Source of the DNA: Leptobrachium leishanense
Taxonomy: Eukaryota; Chordata; Amphibia; Anura; Megophryidae
Assembly (NCBI GenBank): GCA_009667805.1
Contig: CM019063.1
Location: 81,309,877-81,373,876 of the forward strand
Direction: 5' to 3'
Length of the DNA stretch: 64,000 nucleotides
Part shown: positions 40,273-52,936 of the stretch, in pieces
How the letters are laid out: each line of letters starts with the position of its first letter
Numbering within the stretch: position 1 is the first letter of the stretch
Translations under genes and position numbers: made by a program
The notes under the pieces: model-generated
What the model saw: only the letters and a program-made list of their open reading frames with translations
What the model was told of the DNA's origin: nothing
Databases searched by the model: none

Positions 40273-40862
40273 CTATTGAGGAGGGACCCCCTCTGAAAGG
40301 ATAAGAGGTCCATATGTTCTAATACAGAACCACCTATATAGGAGGCTCTGAATCACGTGAGTTGACCACCATTGGTACACACAGAATATATTTTGATTGC
40401 TGATGCCGGATAATACACTATTTGGCGTATCTTTCATTTGAGGTACTATTGCTGTGTGTCGTATTGATATTGTGAAACGCTGGGCGAGGCCCCCCCTTTA
40501 AGAGGCCTGCAGGCGCATACTACGAGCCATTTGGGGCTCCTATTTTGTGAGTGAGACCAGTTTTTTGTACAAATAAGCTTATGCTAATTTTATTATGCGA
40601 TTAGTTTTTTCTTTTATTATAGGATATCCACGTTTGAGAATTTACATTGAAAACCTCCTGGCTATGCTTTTAAGATAAGTTTTGATAAGCTCTTGTTTGA
40701 TACATTGTATATAAGCATTATATATATATCTACAGTGCTCCCTATTCACACCATATTGTAGGTGTTTTTTTGTTGTTGAAAGGTAACTGTACGCTGAATT
40801 TCAGTGTTCAGTTACCTTTCGGCCACAATTCGGATCTCTTTGAATAACCCCAAAGTTTCTAT
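40273..40862. other. Unassigned stretch with a repeat fragment
   Basis: No gene seen. A fragment at about 40796-40854 ends CGGATCTCTTTGAATAACCCC, the right terminus of the GGTTATTCAAAGAGA family. A GTGAAACGCTGGGCG word near 40475 resembles the GAAACGC motif seen at 56026. TATA simple repeats occur near 40720. Confidence 0.6.
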
Positions 40863-41674
40863 TAGGGATGAGCCGAACACCCCCGTGTTCGGTTCGCATT
40901 CAAACTCGAACAATTTCAAAAGTTCGAGTTCGGACGCGAACACGATCCGAACTCAATGCAAGTCAATGGGACTCGAACGTTTGCTTTTTAGAGTGCAAGA
41001 GGGCATATATGCAAGATATTTGCCATAAAAGGTGTAAGGGGGTCTGGGTAGTGCCCTGGGGGACAGGAAAGAAGGAAAGAAATGTTAAAAAAATAAGTTT
41101 TTAAAGGAACAGTGATTTTTCCATGAAATAAAGGTTAAGAATAAAAATGAAACATTCCTTCAAATATCGTGCCAAGGGAGGTCCCCATAACCGGCCCGTG
41201 AAGTGGGGGATTTGTCGGATGTATAGAAACATTTAAAAAGAAAAAATTATATTTCAAATGACGGTAAATATTTTTCCTTTAATCTATTCATAAACAACTG
41301 CTTGGGGCGGCAGCCTGTATGAAGAGAGGATATGTTTTAGGACTCGCAGAAGAAGTTTAGTGATTTTTTTGGCTAAATTATGGTGAAACTTATGCAGGCT
41401 TTGGATGAAAGTAACAACAGGTGCATTAAAATTGGACCTTTGGTGGCAGCTAGTGCCTTCACACCGTAACCCCTCTGAGGTATTGTGGAAGAGTGCAGGG
41501 GTGGACTCTGCATTCAAATATTAAAATGATTGGAATCTGGTACACGCGTCAGTGTCAGTGCACCCAAATATTGGGCCTTTGGTGCCAGCTAGTGCCTTCA
41601 CACCGTAACCCCAATGAGGTATTGTGAAAGAGTGCAGTGGTGGAGGTTTTGGGAATGCAGAAGAGATCCCCGAT

Positions 41675-43583
41675 CTATTCAGTTACATCAGCATCAGGGG
41701 AGTGATAGCTGCTGATCCAGGACTGATTCATTTTTATAAATGTCAGCCGGTCTACAGAGTCGGTGGACAGACGCACTCTTTTGTCTGTGACAAAACCTCC
41801 AGCGGCACTGAACGTCCTTTCAGAAAGCACGCTAGATGAAGGGCAACCTAGTAGCTGCATAGCATATTGGCTAAATTCTGGCCAGTGATCCAATCTCAAC
41901 ACCCAGTAAGCCAGTGGCTCATCTGCTGTAAAGGTATCCAGGTCTGCCCTTGCCCCTAGATAGTCCTGCACCATATGGTGAAGACGCTGGCAATGGGTGC
42001 CTACATTTAACGTCCCTGGGCATCGTGGACTAAAAAAATTGGAAAAGGCATCAGTCAAGCGGCCCCTTTCACCGCTCTTCCTCTAATAAACAGCAGCCTC
42101 AGAAGCACCTGTGTCATCAGTTGGTAACCTACCAGTGCCTGGAAAGGTGTTACACAAGTGTCGCTTTAGAGCGTCCTCAAGTTTTTTCATCCTGTGCTCC
42201 CTCTGTGAGGGCAGGATGAGCTTTGCAACCTTACCCTTGTATCGTGGATCAAGAAGGGTTGCCAACCAGTAATGATCCCTCTCCTTGATAGCACGAATCC
42301 TGGGGTCCTTTAGCAGGCTTTGCAGGATAAGGGAGCCCATGCAGCGTAGGTTGGAGGTGGCATTAGCTTCAGAGTGTTCCTGGTCCCTGAGGATGACCGT
42401 ATCGTGCGCTACCTCCTCCCAGCCACGTACTAGTCCTTGGGTTTCTGGGGACACAAAACCCTCCCTTGAGGAATCCCCCACCTTCAATGCCCCCACAACT
42501 TAAATATTCCTCCTCCTCATCCTCCTCCTGTTTGATCTGAGGACCCACAGGAATGCTGTCTGCGCACAAACTGGAGCCTTGAGAGCTAGGGAAGTCCTTC
42601 TCTTCCTCCCGCTGCTCTGCCTCTAGTGCCACATCTATAATTCCCCGCAGAGTGCGCTCCAGCAGGAAAACTAAAGGAATTGTGTCACTGATGCATGCAC
42701 TGTCCCTGCTCACCATCCTCGTTGCCTCCTCAAATGGTGACAGTACAGTGCATGCATCCTTGATAATCGGCCACTGCGGGGGGGAAAAGTTGACCTGAAC
42801 CTGTCCTTGTGCCATACTCACACAGGTACTCATTGATGGCCCTCTGCTGCTTGTGCAGACACTGCAGCATTGCCAATGTCGAGTTCCACCTGGTGGGCAT
42901 GTCACAGATCAGACGGTTTGTGGGAAGGTGGAATTCTCTTTGAATTTCTGCCAGGCGAACACTTGCTGGGAATGACCATCTGAAGTGGCTGCAGACTTTT
43001 CTGGTCTGGCTGAGAAGCTCTGCCAGCCCTGGGTACCTGGTTAGGAAACACTGTACCACCAGATTTAGGACGTGTGCTAGGCATGGTACATGCATCAACT
43101 TACCCAGGCGTAGGGCAGAGAGAAGGTTGCTGCCATTATCACAAACGACCATTCCCAGCTGAAGCTGGCGTGGTGTTAACCATCTCTGCGCCTGCCCCTG
43201 CAGAGCTGACAGAATTTCTGGCCCAGTGTGGCTCATGTCCCCTAAACAAACCAGCTCAAGCACAGTATGGCATCTTTTTGCTTGAGCCATTGCGTAGCCC
43301 CTGCCACGCATCACTTTAACTGCCACTTTGCCAGAGACATTGAAGGAGGAGGAGGAGGAAGAGGAAGAGGGAGAGGTGGTGGTGGAGCAGACAGACCTCA
43401 TACAAGCAGTTTCTGGAGGCGTGGTGGATGAACAAGCTCCAGCACAGAGCCCCATCTTGGATCCCTCCCAGCTGCAATCAGAGTTACCCAGTGTGCCGTG
43501 AAGGAAATGTAACGACCCTGTCCATGCTTGCTGGACATGTCTAAAGTCACATGCACCTTGCTGCTGACTGCCTTTCCCAATGA
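41675..43583 (-). pseudogene. hAT transposase, C-terminal two thirds
   Basis: Conserved hAT features appear in order in several frames: VVCDNGSN with a catalytic Asp (about 43150), PCLAHVLNLVV, PTRWNSTL (about 42890), LDPRYKG (about 42250), and the C-terminal dimerisation region with DEPLAYWVL, SSSVLSERTFSAAGG (about 41800). At least three frame changes (near 42850, 42480 and 42065) and a stop near 42083 break it. It ends at the TGA at 41675. The first codons continue exactly from 50731 across the retrovirus. Confidence 0.85.
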
Positions 43584-43588
43584 CTCGA

Positions 43589-44186
43589 TGAAGGAAAAGG
43601 AATCCTCAGACCACCATCTGCTGACCTATAAGAAGGACCCTATAAGTAGTTAAATAACACCCCAGGAATTATAATATTAATAGATAAATTAAGGTTTAAA
43701 AAGAATAGTTTTAAGATAAATTGATAATCAGCAGTATTCATTTGGGGTTCATTTCTCAAGATGTTTTAGAAATGTCTTTTGAAATGTCTTTAGATGCTGA
43801 TCTTTAGAAATGTCTTTAGAAGTGTCTTTAGAAATGTCTGAAGAAATGCTGATGGCTAGCATTTCTCAAGAGATAGCATGTCCAAGAAGTCACATGCCAC
43901 GGGACTGTCCAGAAATGTGTCACCAGACCTGTATTGAAACTGGCCAATGAACTATGTTATGTTTTGAAATGTTAACTAATGAAATAAAGAGCCAACGCCT
44001 TGACACAGGGTATAAATAAGTGTCAAGAACCGTTGGAAGGCAGAGAGAGGGATGCCAGACTAAAATATGCCTCGTGTGTTTTGATTTCTCTCTCTCTCCT
44101 GCGCAGAATGAGAGTTAACTCAAGGTGTGCCTAAGACAGGGTCTTAGGGGTTAAGGACGGACAATTGGAGACCATTATTCTCTTCA
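43589..44186 (+). repeat. ERV 5' LTR
   Basis: 598 bp, starts TGAAGGAAAAGGAATCC, ends CATTATTCTCTTCA. TATA-like TATAAATAAG at 44011 and AATAAA at 43983. Contains a short internal repeat of AAATGTCTTTAGA (43760-43850). Confidence 0.93.
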
Positions 44187-45268
44187 ATCTGGAGGTAGCT
44201 GCTGAGATGAACAGTCACCCTCGTCCTGGTGAGTATATTGTCTTGTCTGGACGAGGGCAATGACAGCGTTTATCTCGAACTAAAGTTAGTTGTCCATGTC
44301 CTATAGAAGTTAAAAGAAAACGTTGCCACGGGCCGTTTATTATAGAGTTAAAAGAAAACGTTGCCAGGGGCCGTTTATTTAAAGATGGAGTGGGTCAGGG
44401 ACCACACTCAATAGAAGGGACATTATATGTCCAATTGATCACACCTTGCGTTAACCCTCATAAAATGTATAGAGCATAAAGATGTATAGAGTATAAGAAT
44501 ATTACAGTATAAGAATATTACAGTATAAGATATTACAGTATAAGAATATTAGAGTGTTAAGATTCACTGCTGAACGATCTGTAAGGTAAAACAGACGTCC
44601 ATCAGTTGTGATAATAGAGTTATAAGTTAAAATAACGAACAATCCGCAAGGTGAGGCGGAAAAGTCGTTATGTATATGTATAATATATATGTATATATTG
44701 TTAAGTATATATTATTAGAGTGATAAGTTAATTGGGTGGCAGGAAAATCTGTAAAGTATGCAGACTTTTGCCCCTTTGTATACTGATGGTACTGTGTATA
44801 TATATATGTATATATAGAGCTGACTGGTTGGACATTGTTTGCTGTGAGGTGTATGTTGTATTAAGCAGAGGTGTTTGTTGGCCATTTGTGTGTTAGTTGC
44901 TGACTGATGGGGTGGATGATGTTGGTCATGTATGCAGTTACTAACCGGAGATATATATATTGTGAAGCTAGTTTTTATATACTATTGGATTGTGGTTTAT
45001 AAATTTTTGTTTATGATATGAAGGAATTATATAACTACAAATAAAAAGCAAAAGATTAGAAGTTTGATTCTCGAGATTAGGGGGATTCACTAAATAAGTT
45101 TTTATTACTTATCCTTAAATTAGCTCATTTTTTGTTGATCCATGTAGCATAGAGATATATATATAGTAAGAATTTAAATTGTTTTTCTTTTCGAGCACTG
45201 TGAAGAGCCTCTCTTTTTTCTTTCTTTCTCTATTTTACCTGCCTGATTATTCAATTGTACAACTAGCC
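44187..45268 (+). other. ERV leader region
   Basis: Untranslated stretch between LTR and gag. It contains a donor-like GGTGAGTATAT near 44228, two copies of GTTAAAAGAAAACGTTGCCA (44308 and 44347), a short ATTACAGTATAAGAAT repeat (44490-44560) and AT-rich sequence. No clear primer-binding site was identified. Confidence 0.6.
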
Positions 45269-45385
45269 ATGGGTATTCAAAGTAGCAAGGTTAAAGAATA
45301 TCCCTTACTGAAAATAGGAGAGTTTTGTAAAGATTATGTAGCACGAGTAGGGGGCACAGATTGCTATTTAATTAACCATGGATAG
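45269..45385 (+). pseudogene. ERV gag start
   Basis: The frame opens MGIQSSK, with Gly at position 2 and Ser/Lys following, as in N-myristoylated retroviral matrix proteins. It stops after 38 codons. Downstream sequence to about 45810 reads as decayed gag in other frames. No capsid or nucleocapsid motif was recognised. Confidence 0.6.
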
Positions 45386-46070
45386 ATAATCTGGCGGGAA
45401 TGGACAGAAGCAGTGGGAGTTGTGATCCTTTCCTCAGACAGGGAGACCACAGCCCATTCTATATGGATATAGTGAAAGGATTATGTCTCGACGACACCGA
45501 GGCATGGCCCTATTATCAGGGAGACCCTCAGTGGGATATGCAGTATATGAAATTGGGAGGGGGGGACAATGATTAATGGTGAAACAATGTAGAAGAGGCC
45601 CCATTGTCCTCTGACAGCGCCAGACTGCATAAAATAGAACAGAGTATACCACGGAATAAACAGGAAGTCCCACGAGCGGACTGGGGCCCGCCCCCTTCCT
45701 CTTACAAATACACAATGTATCCTTCACTTGCTGGTTTCCAAGACACCAAAATACTCGGTGCTGTTGCAGCAATCGAATGTACATCGTCAGCCCCTAGTAA
45801 ACACAAATAGAAGATACTAGGGACATAAAAATGATAGACGAGATAAGAGCAGAAGAAAAAGAGGAAGTAAAAGAGAAAAGAGTAAAAAAGCAGAAGAATA
45901 TATACTGCCTTTCGTTATTATGGCCACTCGCATATAACAAAGGATCGCCATTAATAAGCCTTAAGATATGAGAATAACACCAACAAAACCCATTTTCCAT
46001 TTATGACCGTGGGGAATAAGTTACTTAAAAAGGCGATAGAAATAGAAGATATTAATAGAATTTTTAAACA

Positions 46071-46933
46071 TTGTCAAAAAGAGAAAAGAACGGACTACGT
46101 CCTATGATTGACCAGTTTCTACAGGATGATATCCTGGAACCTGTAGTCTTCCCCTTCAGTACCCCAATTAACCCCGTGAACAAAGCTGACGGGACTGTCA
46201 GGTTCGTTCAAGACTTGCGCGCAGTTAATTCCCTAGTGATTCTAATTGCGCCAATTGTCCCAGATGTCACGTCACTTCTGTCATCAATATCAGCGACACA
46301 TACACATTTTTCTGTAATTGACCTGAAGAATGCATTTTTTAGCATCCCTGTACATCTGGAAACGGCATTGTTGTTCGCATTCACATTTGAAGGCACCCAA
46401 TTTACATGGAAAAGGTTATCTCAGGGGTACATTGATGCCCCGGTGGTCTACAGTATTGTACTGCAGGCCACTCTGAAATTCTGGCACCCCAGCCATGGTT
46501 CTGTCCTGCTGCAATACGTGGATGAGCTCCTCGTATGCAGTTCATCAGAGGAGGCCTGCCGGGAGGATGGTAAAACACTTCCTCGTTGGTTACAGGAATG
46601 TGGCACAAGGTTTCCCTTAAAAAAATGAAAGTTCAGTGGTGTCAAATGCAAGTTGAATATTTAGGGTTTGTTCTCAGACAGGGGGAACGGAGCATCAGTC
46701 AGAAGAGAGTCCAGTCTGTCACGGGCCTGGTCAACCCGAAAACTAAGAAGGACATGTTGTCATTCTTAGACATGATAAACTATTGCAGACAGTGGATCCC
46801 TGACTGCTCCTATTATGATAACATTCTGAGACAAGCCACCCTGTTGGGTCAATCCAATGTGATAACGTGGTCTAATGAAATGTTAAATGCTTTTAAGGTT
46901 CTCAGAAATGCAATGATGATAGCCCCGCGCTAG
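46071..46933 (+). pseudogene. ERV reverse transcriptase remnant
   Basis: First frame 46071-46628: RT motifs TPINPVNK, VRFVQDLRAVN, FSVIDLKNAFFSIPVH, WKRLSQGY and LLQYVDELLV. Second frame to 46933: VEYLGFVL and the connecting region. A frame change lies near 46600. The catalytic box reads YVDE, not YVDD, so the polymerase centre itself is changed. Protease upstream was not recognised. Confidence 0.82.
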
Positions 46934-47379
46934 GCCTCCCTGATTATGTACTTTCATTTTCATCTGTTTGCAAGGGACAAGTGTAAAACCATGGCCGCGG
47001 TGCTGACGCAAGAACATGGGGGCCGGTTGAGCCCCGTAGTATTTTTTTTTTTTCTTTTTTTTCAAAGATTCTGCCAGTAACGGTACAAGGGATGCCGGCC
47101 TGTTTGCATGCCCTGGCAGCATGTGCAATGGTCGTTAGTATGGCAAGCCAATACACATTAGGGTACGATCCTCACCTACCCACAACCCATGATGTTTTAT
47201 TTTTACTTAAGGGCATACATACACGGCACATGTCACAGCGCTTTAGTGGATATGAAGTCACACTGCTAAGCAACCCTGCACTGCACATAGAATACAGTTC
47301 AAGTGTCTCTGGTCCAGCACCAATCCTAAACGCTTTACTGGTCTTAAGAATCCCTTAGATACCATCCCACTCGAACATG

Positions 47380-48420
47380 ACTGTGCTCTCTCCATTGCGT
47401 CTGAAACTGCACCCCGCACTGATCTCATGTCAACACCTGTTCCGGACCAGATGTCGTCTTTGTTGACGGCTCCTGTACCCGCCCCAATGAAAACACTTAT
47501 TATGCAGGCTATGCAGTAGGTTCAACTCCTGACACTGTTCTAGAGTCAGGGCCTGTAGCCTACCAGTCTGCCCAGGCAGCAAGAACTGATTGCATTAACA
47601 CGAGCATGCAGGCTCTATGCGGGTAGACCTGTCACGATATACACTGACTCCAAATATGTTTATGGTGTGGTCCATGACCATGGGACGATATGGGAAAAGA
47701 GGGGATTTGTGGCCGCAGATGGCAAGAAGATTTCCCATTCGACCCTGGTCACGGACCTCCTAGCAAGCATTCTTATGCCTCTCAGATAGCGGTGTTACAT
47801 TGTAGAGCACACACCAGAGCCTCAGATCCTATTGCAAAAGGGAATCATCTGGCTGACCAAGCAGCTAAACGAGCAGCACAACAGGACATAGCTAAACTAG
47901 TAATGCCGGGTTTGCAACCTCCCACAATGGATAGGGACCAATTATTTTGTACTTTACAAAAATATGCAACCACAGAAGAGCTAAAGAATTGGAAATTGGT
48001 ACTCCCCATCATTCTGGCTGAAATCAGAATGGCGGTTAATAGGAACACAGGCTACTCCCCCTTCGAGATACTTATGGGCAAGACCCTTTCCATTACCATG
48101 GTCTACAGGTAGGCTACAGTGGAGACAGGGGACTTAGAGCAGATAAGGGATGAATATGTTAGGCAGCTGATCTCAACCCTCGAGACAACCAGAGACGAAG
48201 TTATATTTTAAGTTCCCCTTTCTTTCAGACAAATCTACCCACCTATTTAATCCGGAGACAAGGTGCTGGTAAAGCGGCTACAGAAAGGAAAAAGACCAGA
48301 GGATTTCGCCTATGGACCAGAGACCACGGTGGTAGCCGTAACCCGCACAGCTATACTGACAGAGGACAGCCCAGTCTGGATTCACGCCTCTCGAGTCAAG
48401 CGGATTCAACAAGGGACCCT
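47380..48420 (+). pseudogene. ERV RNase H and integrase remnants
   Basis: VFVDGSCT near 47455 marks the RNase H start; GNHLADQAAKRAA near 47850 marks its end. About 100 codons later TGYSPFEILMG (about 48050) is the end of the integrase core, so most of the integrase catalytic domain is missing. VLVKRLQKGK and WIHASRVKRI (48265-48410) match the integrase C-terminal domain. Several stops intervene. Confidence 0.78.
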
Positions 48421-50060
48421 CTCGAGTCAAGCGGATTCAACAAAGGACTCAACAAGGGGTACTAACGGGGCAGCTAATAGCCTGGCCTCCATCAGGAAGA
48501 GGACCCGGACCAAGAGACACTCACGAGGGCAGATAGCCCTGGTTTCCAACAAGGAGAAAATGACAACCAAGGATCCTTTTCGAAGAGTATGGAGACGCAT
48601 GTGGGGGAAGAAAAAGACTGAAATAATATGTTTACCCCCCCCTTTCGAACATATATCACAACCCCTATTGTCCACATCCCCTACCAGAAAGAACCCCAAC
48701 CCAACCATCACTGTCTGGCCACTGTTTTTTTTTTATTGTCCACCATTACTGCAGTATGATACGGTACAAGGCAACTGTATATATATGTGTAACCGATGAG
48801 TACTGGGGATAATTGTGATTATTGGGGTGCAGTGGGGTGGGACACGGGCAATATGGGATATGGTACCTCTGATGCCGTAGTTAACAGATGGGAATATATC
48901 GCAACTGCCACAACATACCAAAATTCCCTTGATCAAGTCAAACTCCAAGATATGGCCATTTATAAGAAGGAAGAGAACCCATTCCTACCAGGAAATATGG
49001 AGAGGTAGTGAGACCCTCCTCTCTCCCTAAACACCAAATCAATAGCCAATCCCACCTATGAAGACAGCATAGTAATGGAAACAGGATTTTCAGATGTAAA
49101 TGTTTGGATAGAATGGGTAAAATTTAGTGCCCTAAACAATAACCGTACAAATTGTTATGTGTGTGGTGCTGCTAGGCCACATCTAGGCACCGTACCTTTT
49201 AATATTCCGCAAGATGTAGAAGAATGTTTTCTTAGTTTATATACTAACACCACTGATAGCCAGAGTTTATGTGAATATTGGAAGAATAGCTACCCCATAC
49301 TAACACGCCTCCCACAACCAGGAGAAGGGATACATGTTTACCCAGGGAACTATACCTGCTATAGGTCAGTAGGAAAAGGTAGGAACCTCACCTTCTTCCC
49401 CGAGGGTTATTGTGCCAATTATAGCAATATCAACAGTATTAAGTTACAGAATCAAGTTTTTCTGATTGGGGATCTCTACTGGATATGTGGAGACCTCAAG
49501 ATTAGGGCGCGTCTGCCCCTTCAATGGTCAGGTGAATGTGCCCTAGCTAAGGCCATAATGGGATTTCATATTGTTTCGGATCCTGAGGAAATTCCAAATA
49601 TTAGCACACGTCGCAGGAAAGGGAAGTCCCAAGCCCACAAGGTAGTCTTGATCCGCATGTCTATATTGATGCTATAGGGGTACCAAGAGGGGTCCCTGAT
49701 GAATTTAAAGCAAGGGATCAGGTAAAGGCAGGGTTTGAGTCATTCCTAGCACCTCTTGTTACTATTAATAAGAATGTAGATTGATTAACTATTTATATTA
49801 TAACCAGCAGAGATTTGTTAATTATACTCGCGAAGCTTTACAGGGCCTCGCTGACCAACTACAATCCACATCCATTATGATGTTCCAGAACCGGATGGCT
49901 CTGGACATGATATTGGCTGAAAAAGGTAGGTTAGGAAGATAAATAGGCACTGGGAGACTGCCATGTGTTACCCGTTCCATGGCAGGTACAGCCCCCCCTA
50001 GTTCTATATTGATCCACATGGGTATTGAGGGTCTCGCTCCCCAACCCATACTAACTTTCA
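48420..50060 (+). pseudogene. ERV envelope-like remnant
   Basis: A 200-codon frame (49075-49677) has many Cys and Asn-X-Ser/Thr sites and ends with a basic RRRKGK segment of the kind found at surface/transmembrane cleavage sites. Beyond it, in other frames, 49690-49930 has a helical, Leu-rich stretch consistent with a transmembrane-subunit ectodomain, followed by stops. Position after integrase fits env. Not functional as it stands. The exact env class is not determined. Confidence 0.6.
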
Positions 50061-50111
50061 GTAGATAGATGAAACAAGAGAAAGAATCAAATAGTATGAT
50101 CATACTATGAT

Positions 50112-50124
50112 TCTAAGAGGGGAT
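50112..50124 (+). promoter_or_regulatory. ERV polypurine tract
   Basis: CTAAGAGGGGAT immediately precedes the 3' LTR. Confidence 0.65.
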
Positions 50125-50730
50125 TGAAGGAAAAGGAATCCTCAGACCACCATCTGCTGACCTATAAGAAGGACCCTATAAGTAGTTAAATAACCACCAG
50201 GAATTATAATATTAATAGATAAATTAAGGTTTAAATATAAGAAATAGTTTTAAGATAAATTGATAATCAGCAGTATTCATTTGGGGTCATTTCTCAAGAT
50301 GTCTTTAGAAATGTCTTTTGAAATGTCTTTAGATGCTGATCTTTAGAAATGTCTTTAGAAGTGTCTTTAGAAATGTCTGAAGAAATGCTGATGGCTAGCA
50401 TTTCTCAAGAGATAGCATGTCCAAGAAGTCACATGCCTCGGGCCACAGGACTGTCCAGAAATGTGTCACCAGACCTGTATTGAAACTGGCCAATGAACTA
50501 TGTTATGTTTTGAAATGTTAACTAATGAAATAAAGAGCCAGCCTTGACACAGGGTATAAATAAGTGTCAAGAACCGTTGGAAGGCAGAGAGAGGGATGCC
50601 AGACTAAAATATGCCTCGTGTGTTTTGATTTCTCTCTCTCTCCTGCGCAGAATGAGAGTTAACTCAAGGTGTGCCTAAGACAGGGTCTTAGGGGTTAAGG
50701 ACGGACAATTGGAGACCATTATTCTGTTCA
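50125..50730 (+). repeat. ERV 3' LTR
   Basis: 606 bp, same ends as the 5' LTR. Differences include an insertion of TCGGGCCA-like sequence near 50440, missing bases near 50535, and scattered substitutions. TATA-like TATAAATA at 50555. Confidence 0.93.
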
Positions 50731-52045
50731 CTCGATAACATTGTCTTCCACGTGCTGGTATACTGCTGGAATGGCCTTCCGTGAAAAGTAATGGCATTTT
50801 GGAACATGCCACTGTGGTACAGCACATTCAGCAAATTCACGGAAGGAAGCAGAGTCCACCAGCTGGAAAGGCAGCAGCTGTAATGCGAGTAATTTTGCCA
50901 AGCTGGCATTTAGATGTTGTGCATGTGGATGGTTGGGACAATATTTTTTCTTCCGCTGCAGCAGCTGGGGCAACGAAATCTGACTGCATAAATCTGCAAC
51001 TGATGGGATGCTGGCAGATTCAGAGGAAGGACGTGGTACACCCATTACTGTAGCATCATCCCTGTCAGTGGAGGTTGTAGGCAATGACATGGAAGGATAT
51101 ATAGTGGGCTTAGAGACAGATGAGGAGGAGGACCTATGCAAAGTGCTGTGCCAACGGGATGCGTGGCAGGTGGTCATATGTTGCCTCAAGCACGTGGTAC
51201 CCAAGTGTCTGATGTCTTTCCCACGCTTGATCCTCTTCCGACATAGCTTACAAATAGCAATGCTGCAGTCTGCTGCACATGTCGTGAAGAACTCCCAGAC
51301 AGCAGAGATCGTGGACGTGTGCTGCGAGACAACAGCGCTCTGCACCTGAGCAGCTCTGACATCTGATGCCTTGGACTGGCTACGGTTGCTCATAGAGGAC
51401 ATTCTGCCTCGTTTTTGTTGTGCCTCCTCCCTTGACTCCTCTGTTTGATCAGGCACCCTGGTGGCGTCAGTGACCTCATCATCATCATCATCACCCCCAT
51501 CTCCTCGTCACGGGAGCCAACTTGGCAGTGTGCTGCAGCTGCTGGGGGAACATGAGTGCCAGTTCTTTGTGTGTCACTGGCACCCCCTCCCTCTAGGCTG
51601 ATTATACTCCCTTCCTCAACCTCAGAGTTTGAATCAGAGCACTGGAGTTGCTGCTGCGCATCCTCAAGCAGCACGTCACTGTCACTGTAGTCAAACAATT
51701 CAGCTGAATCCTCGTTGTATGATAGTGAGACTACAGCAGGAGTAGCTGTGGACATGGAGGCTGAATTAGATGTTTTGGCAGCTGAGGTGGACTGTAAATC
51801 ACTACAAGCCTGGCTGGCAGAGGACTCGGAGGATGAGGATGGCCTGGTTAGCCAATCCTGCAAATCCTCTGTATGTTGCTGCTGCTTAAGACGGCCAGCA
51901 CTAGTTAGAAACAAGGACAAGTGTGCCCTGCAGAGGATGCACCACGTTCACGACGACCAGGGGCACAGCCTTCCGACACAGAGGCTGCTTGCACTCTTAT
52001 CTGTGTCTGGAAGTGTCTGCCTGTCCTTTTTCGTCTTTCTGACAT
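50731..52045 (-). pseudogene. hAT transposase, N-terminal part
   Basis: The probable start MSERRKRTGRHFQ is at 52045. An acidic, Ser-rich region follows in a second frame (51920-51470), then a third frame (51456-50731) with a BED-type zinc finger: WEFFTTC, CKLCRKRI, and LRQHMTTCH around 51290-51180. It then continues to VEDNVIE at the retroviral insertion. At least two frame changes. The BED finger is the DNA-binding module of many hAT transposases. Confidence 0.82.
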
Positions 52046-52079
52046 GGTGAGTGACATATAGAGTAAAGATATACAGAAC

Positions 52080-52572
52080 TCTGATTCAACTCTGGTTTAA
52101 AGCTTGGAGATATGCAGGACTCTGATTCAACTCTGCTATAAAGATTGGAGATATGCAGAACTCTGATTCAACTGTGTTATCTAGATTAAGATATTCAGAA
52201 CTATGCTATAACTCAGTGATACACCCTGTCGCTGATAGCTGGCAGTGCCAACACACATATTCAAATTCACAGAACTCTGGAATAAGTCAGTGATACAGCC
52301 TGTCCCTGATAGCCTTTGCAGTGCCAACACAGATTCCAATTTCCAGAAAGCAGATATAACTCAGTGATACAGCCTGTCCCTGATAGCTGGCACTGCCAAG
52401 ACAGAGATTACAATTTCCAGAAGTATGCTATACCTCAGTCATACACCCTTATAGCTGGCAGTGCCAAGACAGAGATTCAAATTTCCTGAAAGCAGATATA
52501 ACTCAGTGATACAGCCTGTCCCTGATAGCTGTTAGTGACAACACACAGATTCAAATTTCCAGAAAACAGATA
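52080..52572. repeat. Degenerate tandem repeats before Tc1 copy 1
   Basis: Four to five units of about 65-90 bp containing AACTCAGTGATACAGCCTGT, CCCTGATAGCTGGCAGTGCC and ATTCAAATTTCCAGAA, preceded by two ATGCAGAACTCTGATTCAAC units. Probably part of the 5' non-coding region of the hAT. Confidence 0.85.
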
Positions 52573-52936
52573 TACAGTCAGGTCCAGAAATATTGGGACA
52601 TCGACACAATTCTAACATCTTTGGCTCTATACACCACCACAATGGAGGTGGAATGAAACAAATAAACACAATGTGCTTTAACTGCAGACTGTCAGCTTTA
52701 ATTTGAGGGTATGTACATCCAACTCAGGTGAACGGTGTAGGACTTACAGCAGTTTGCAGATGTGCCTCCCACTTGTTATGGGACCAAAGGTAATGGGACA
52801 ATTGGCTTCTCAGCAGTTCCATGGCCAGGTGTGTGATATTCCCTCATTACCCCAATTACAATGTGCAGATAAAAGGCCCAGAGTTCATTTCAAGTGTGCT
52901 ATTTGCATTTGGAATCTGTTGCTGTCAACTCTCAAG

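Larger units (their letters stand above)
43589..50730 (+). mobile_element. Endogenous retrovirus, defective
   Basis: A 7.1-kb provirus with 5-bp duplications CTCGA (43584-43588, 50731-50735), LTRs at both ends, a Gly-2 gag start, reverse transcriptase, RNase H and integrase remnants, and an envelope-like frame, in the order gag-pol-env. The pol motifs suggest a gamma/epsilon-like group; that placement is an inference. Multiple stops, frameshifts and a large integrase deletion make it unable to produce a working virus. LTRs differ by several indels and substitutions, so it is not recent. Confidence 0.88.
40863..52060 (-). mobile_element. Autonomous-type hAT transposon, decayed, split by an ERV
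   Basis: The left end TAGGGATGAGCCGAACACCC and the subterminal TTCGAGTTCGGACGCGAAC match a known hAT terminus type. The preceding 8 bp are GTTTCTAT, but no partner was found because the right end beyond 52060 is not recognised; it may be lost in the repeats before 52575. A hAT transposase gene runs on the minus strand (41675-52045), interrupted by the retrovirus at 43589-50730. Confidence 0.75.

Noticed and set aside
41624..43319. Plus-strand frames opposite the hAT transposase
   Set aside because: Antisense shadows of the transposase pseudogene.
48420..49677. A domesticated, functional envelope gene
   Set aside because: The frame is short, its downstream part is broken by stops and the start is unclear. 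Nothing indicates selection for function.
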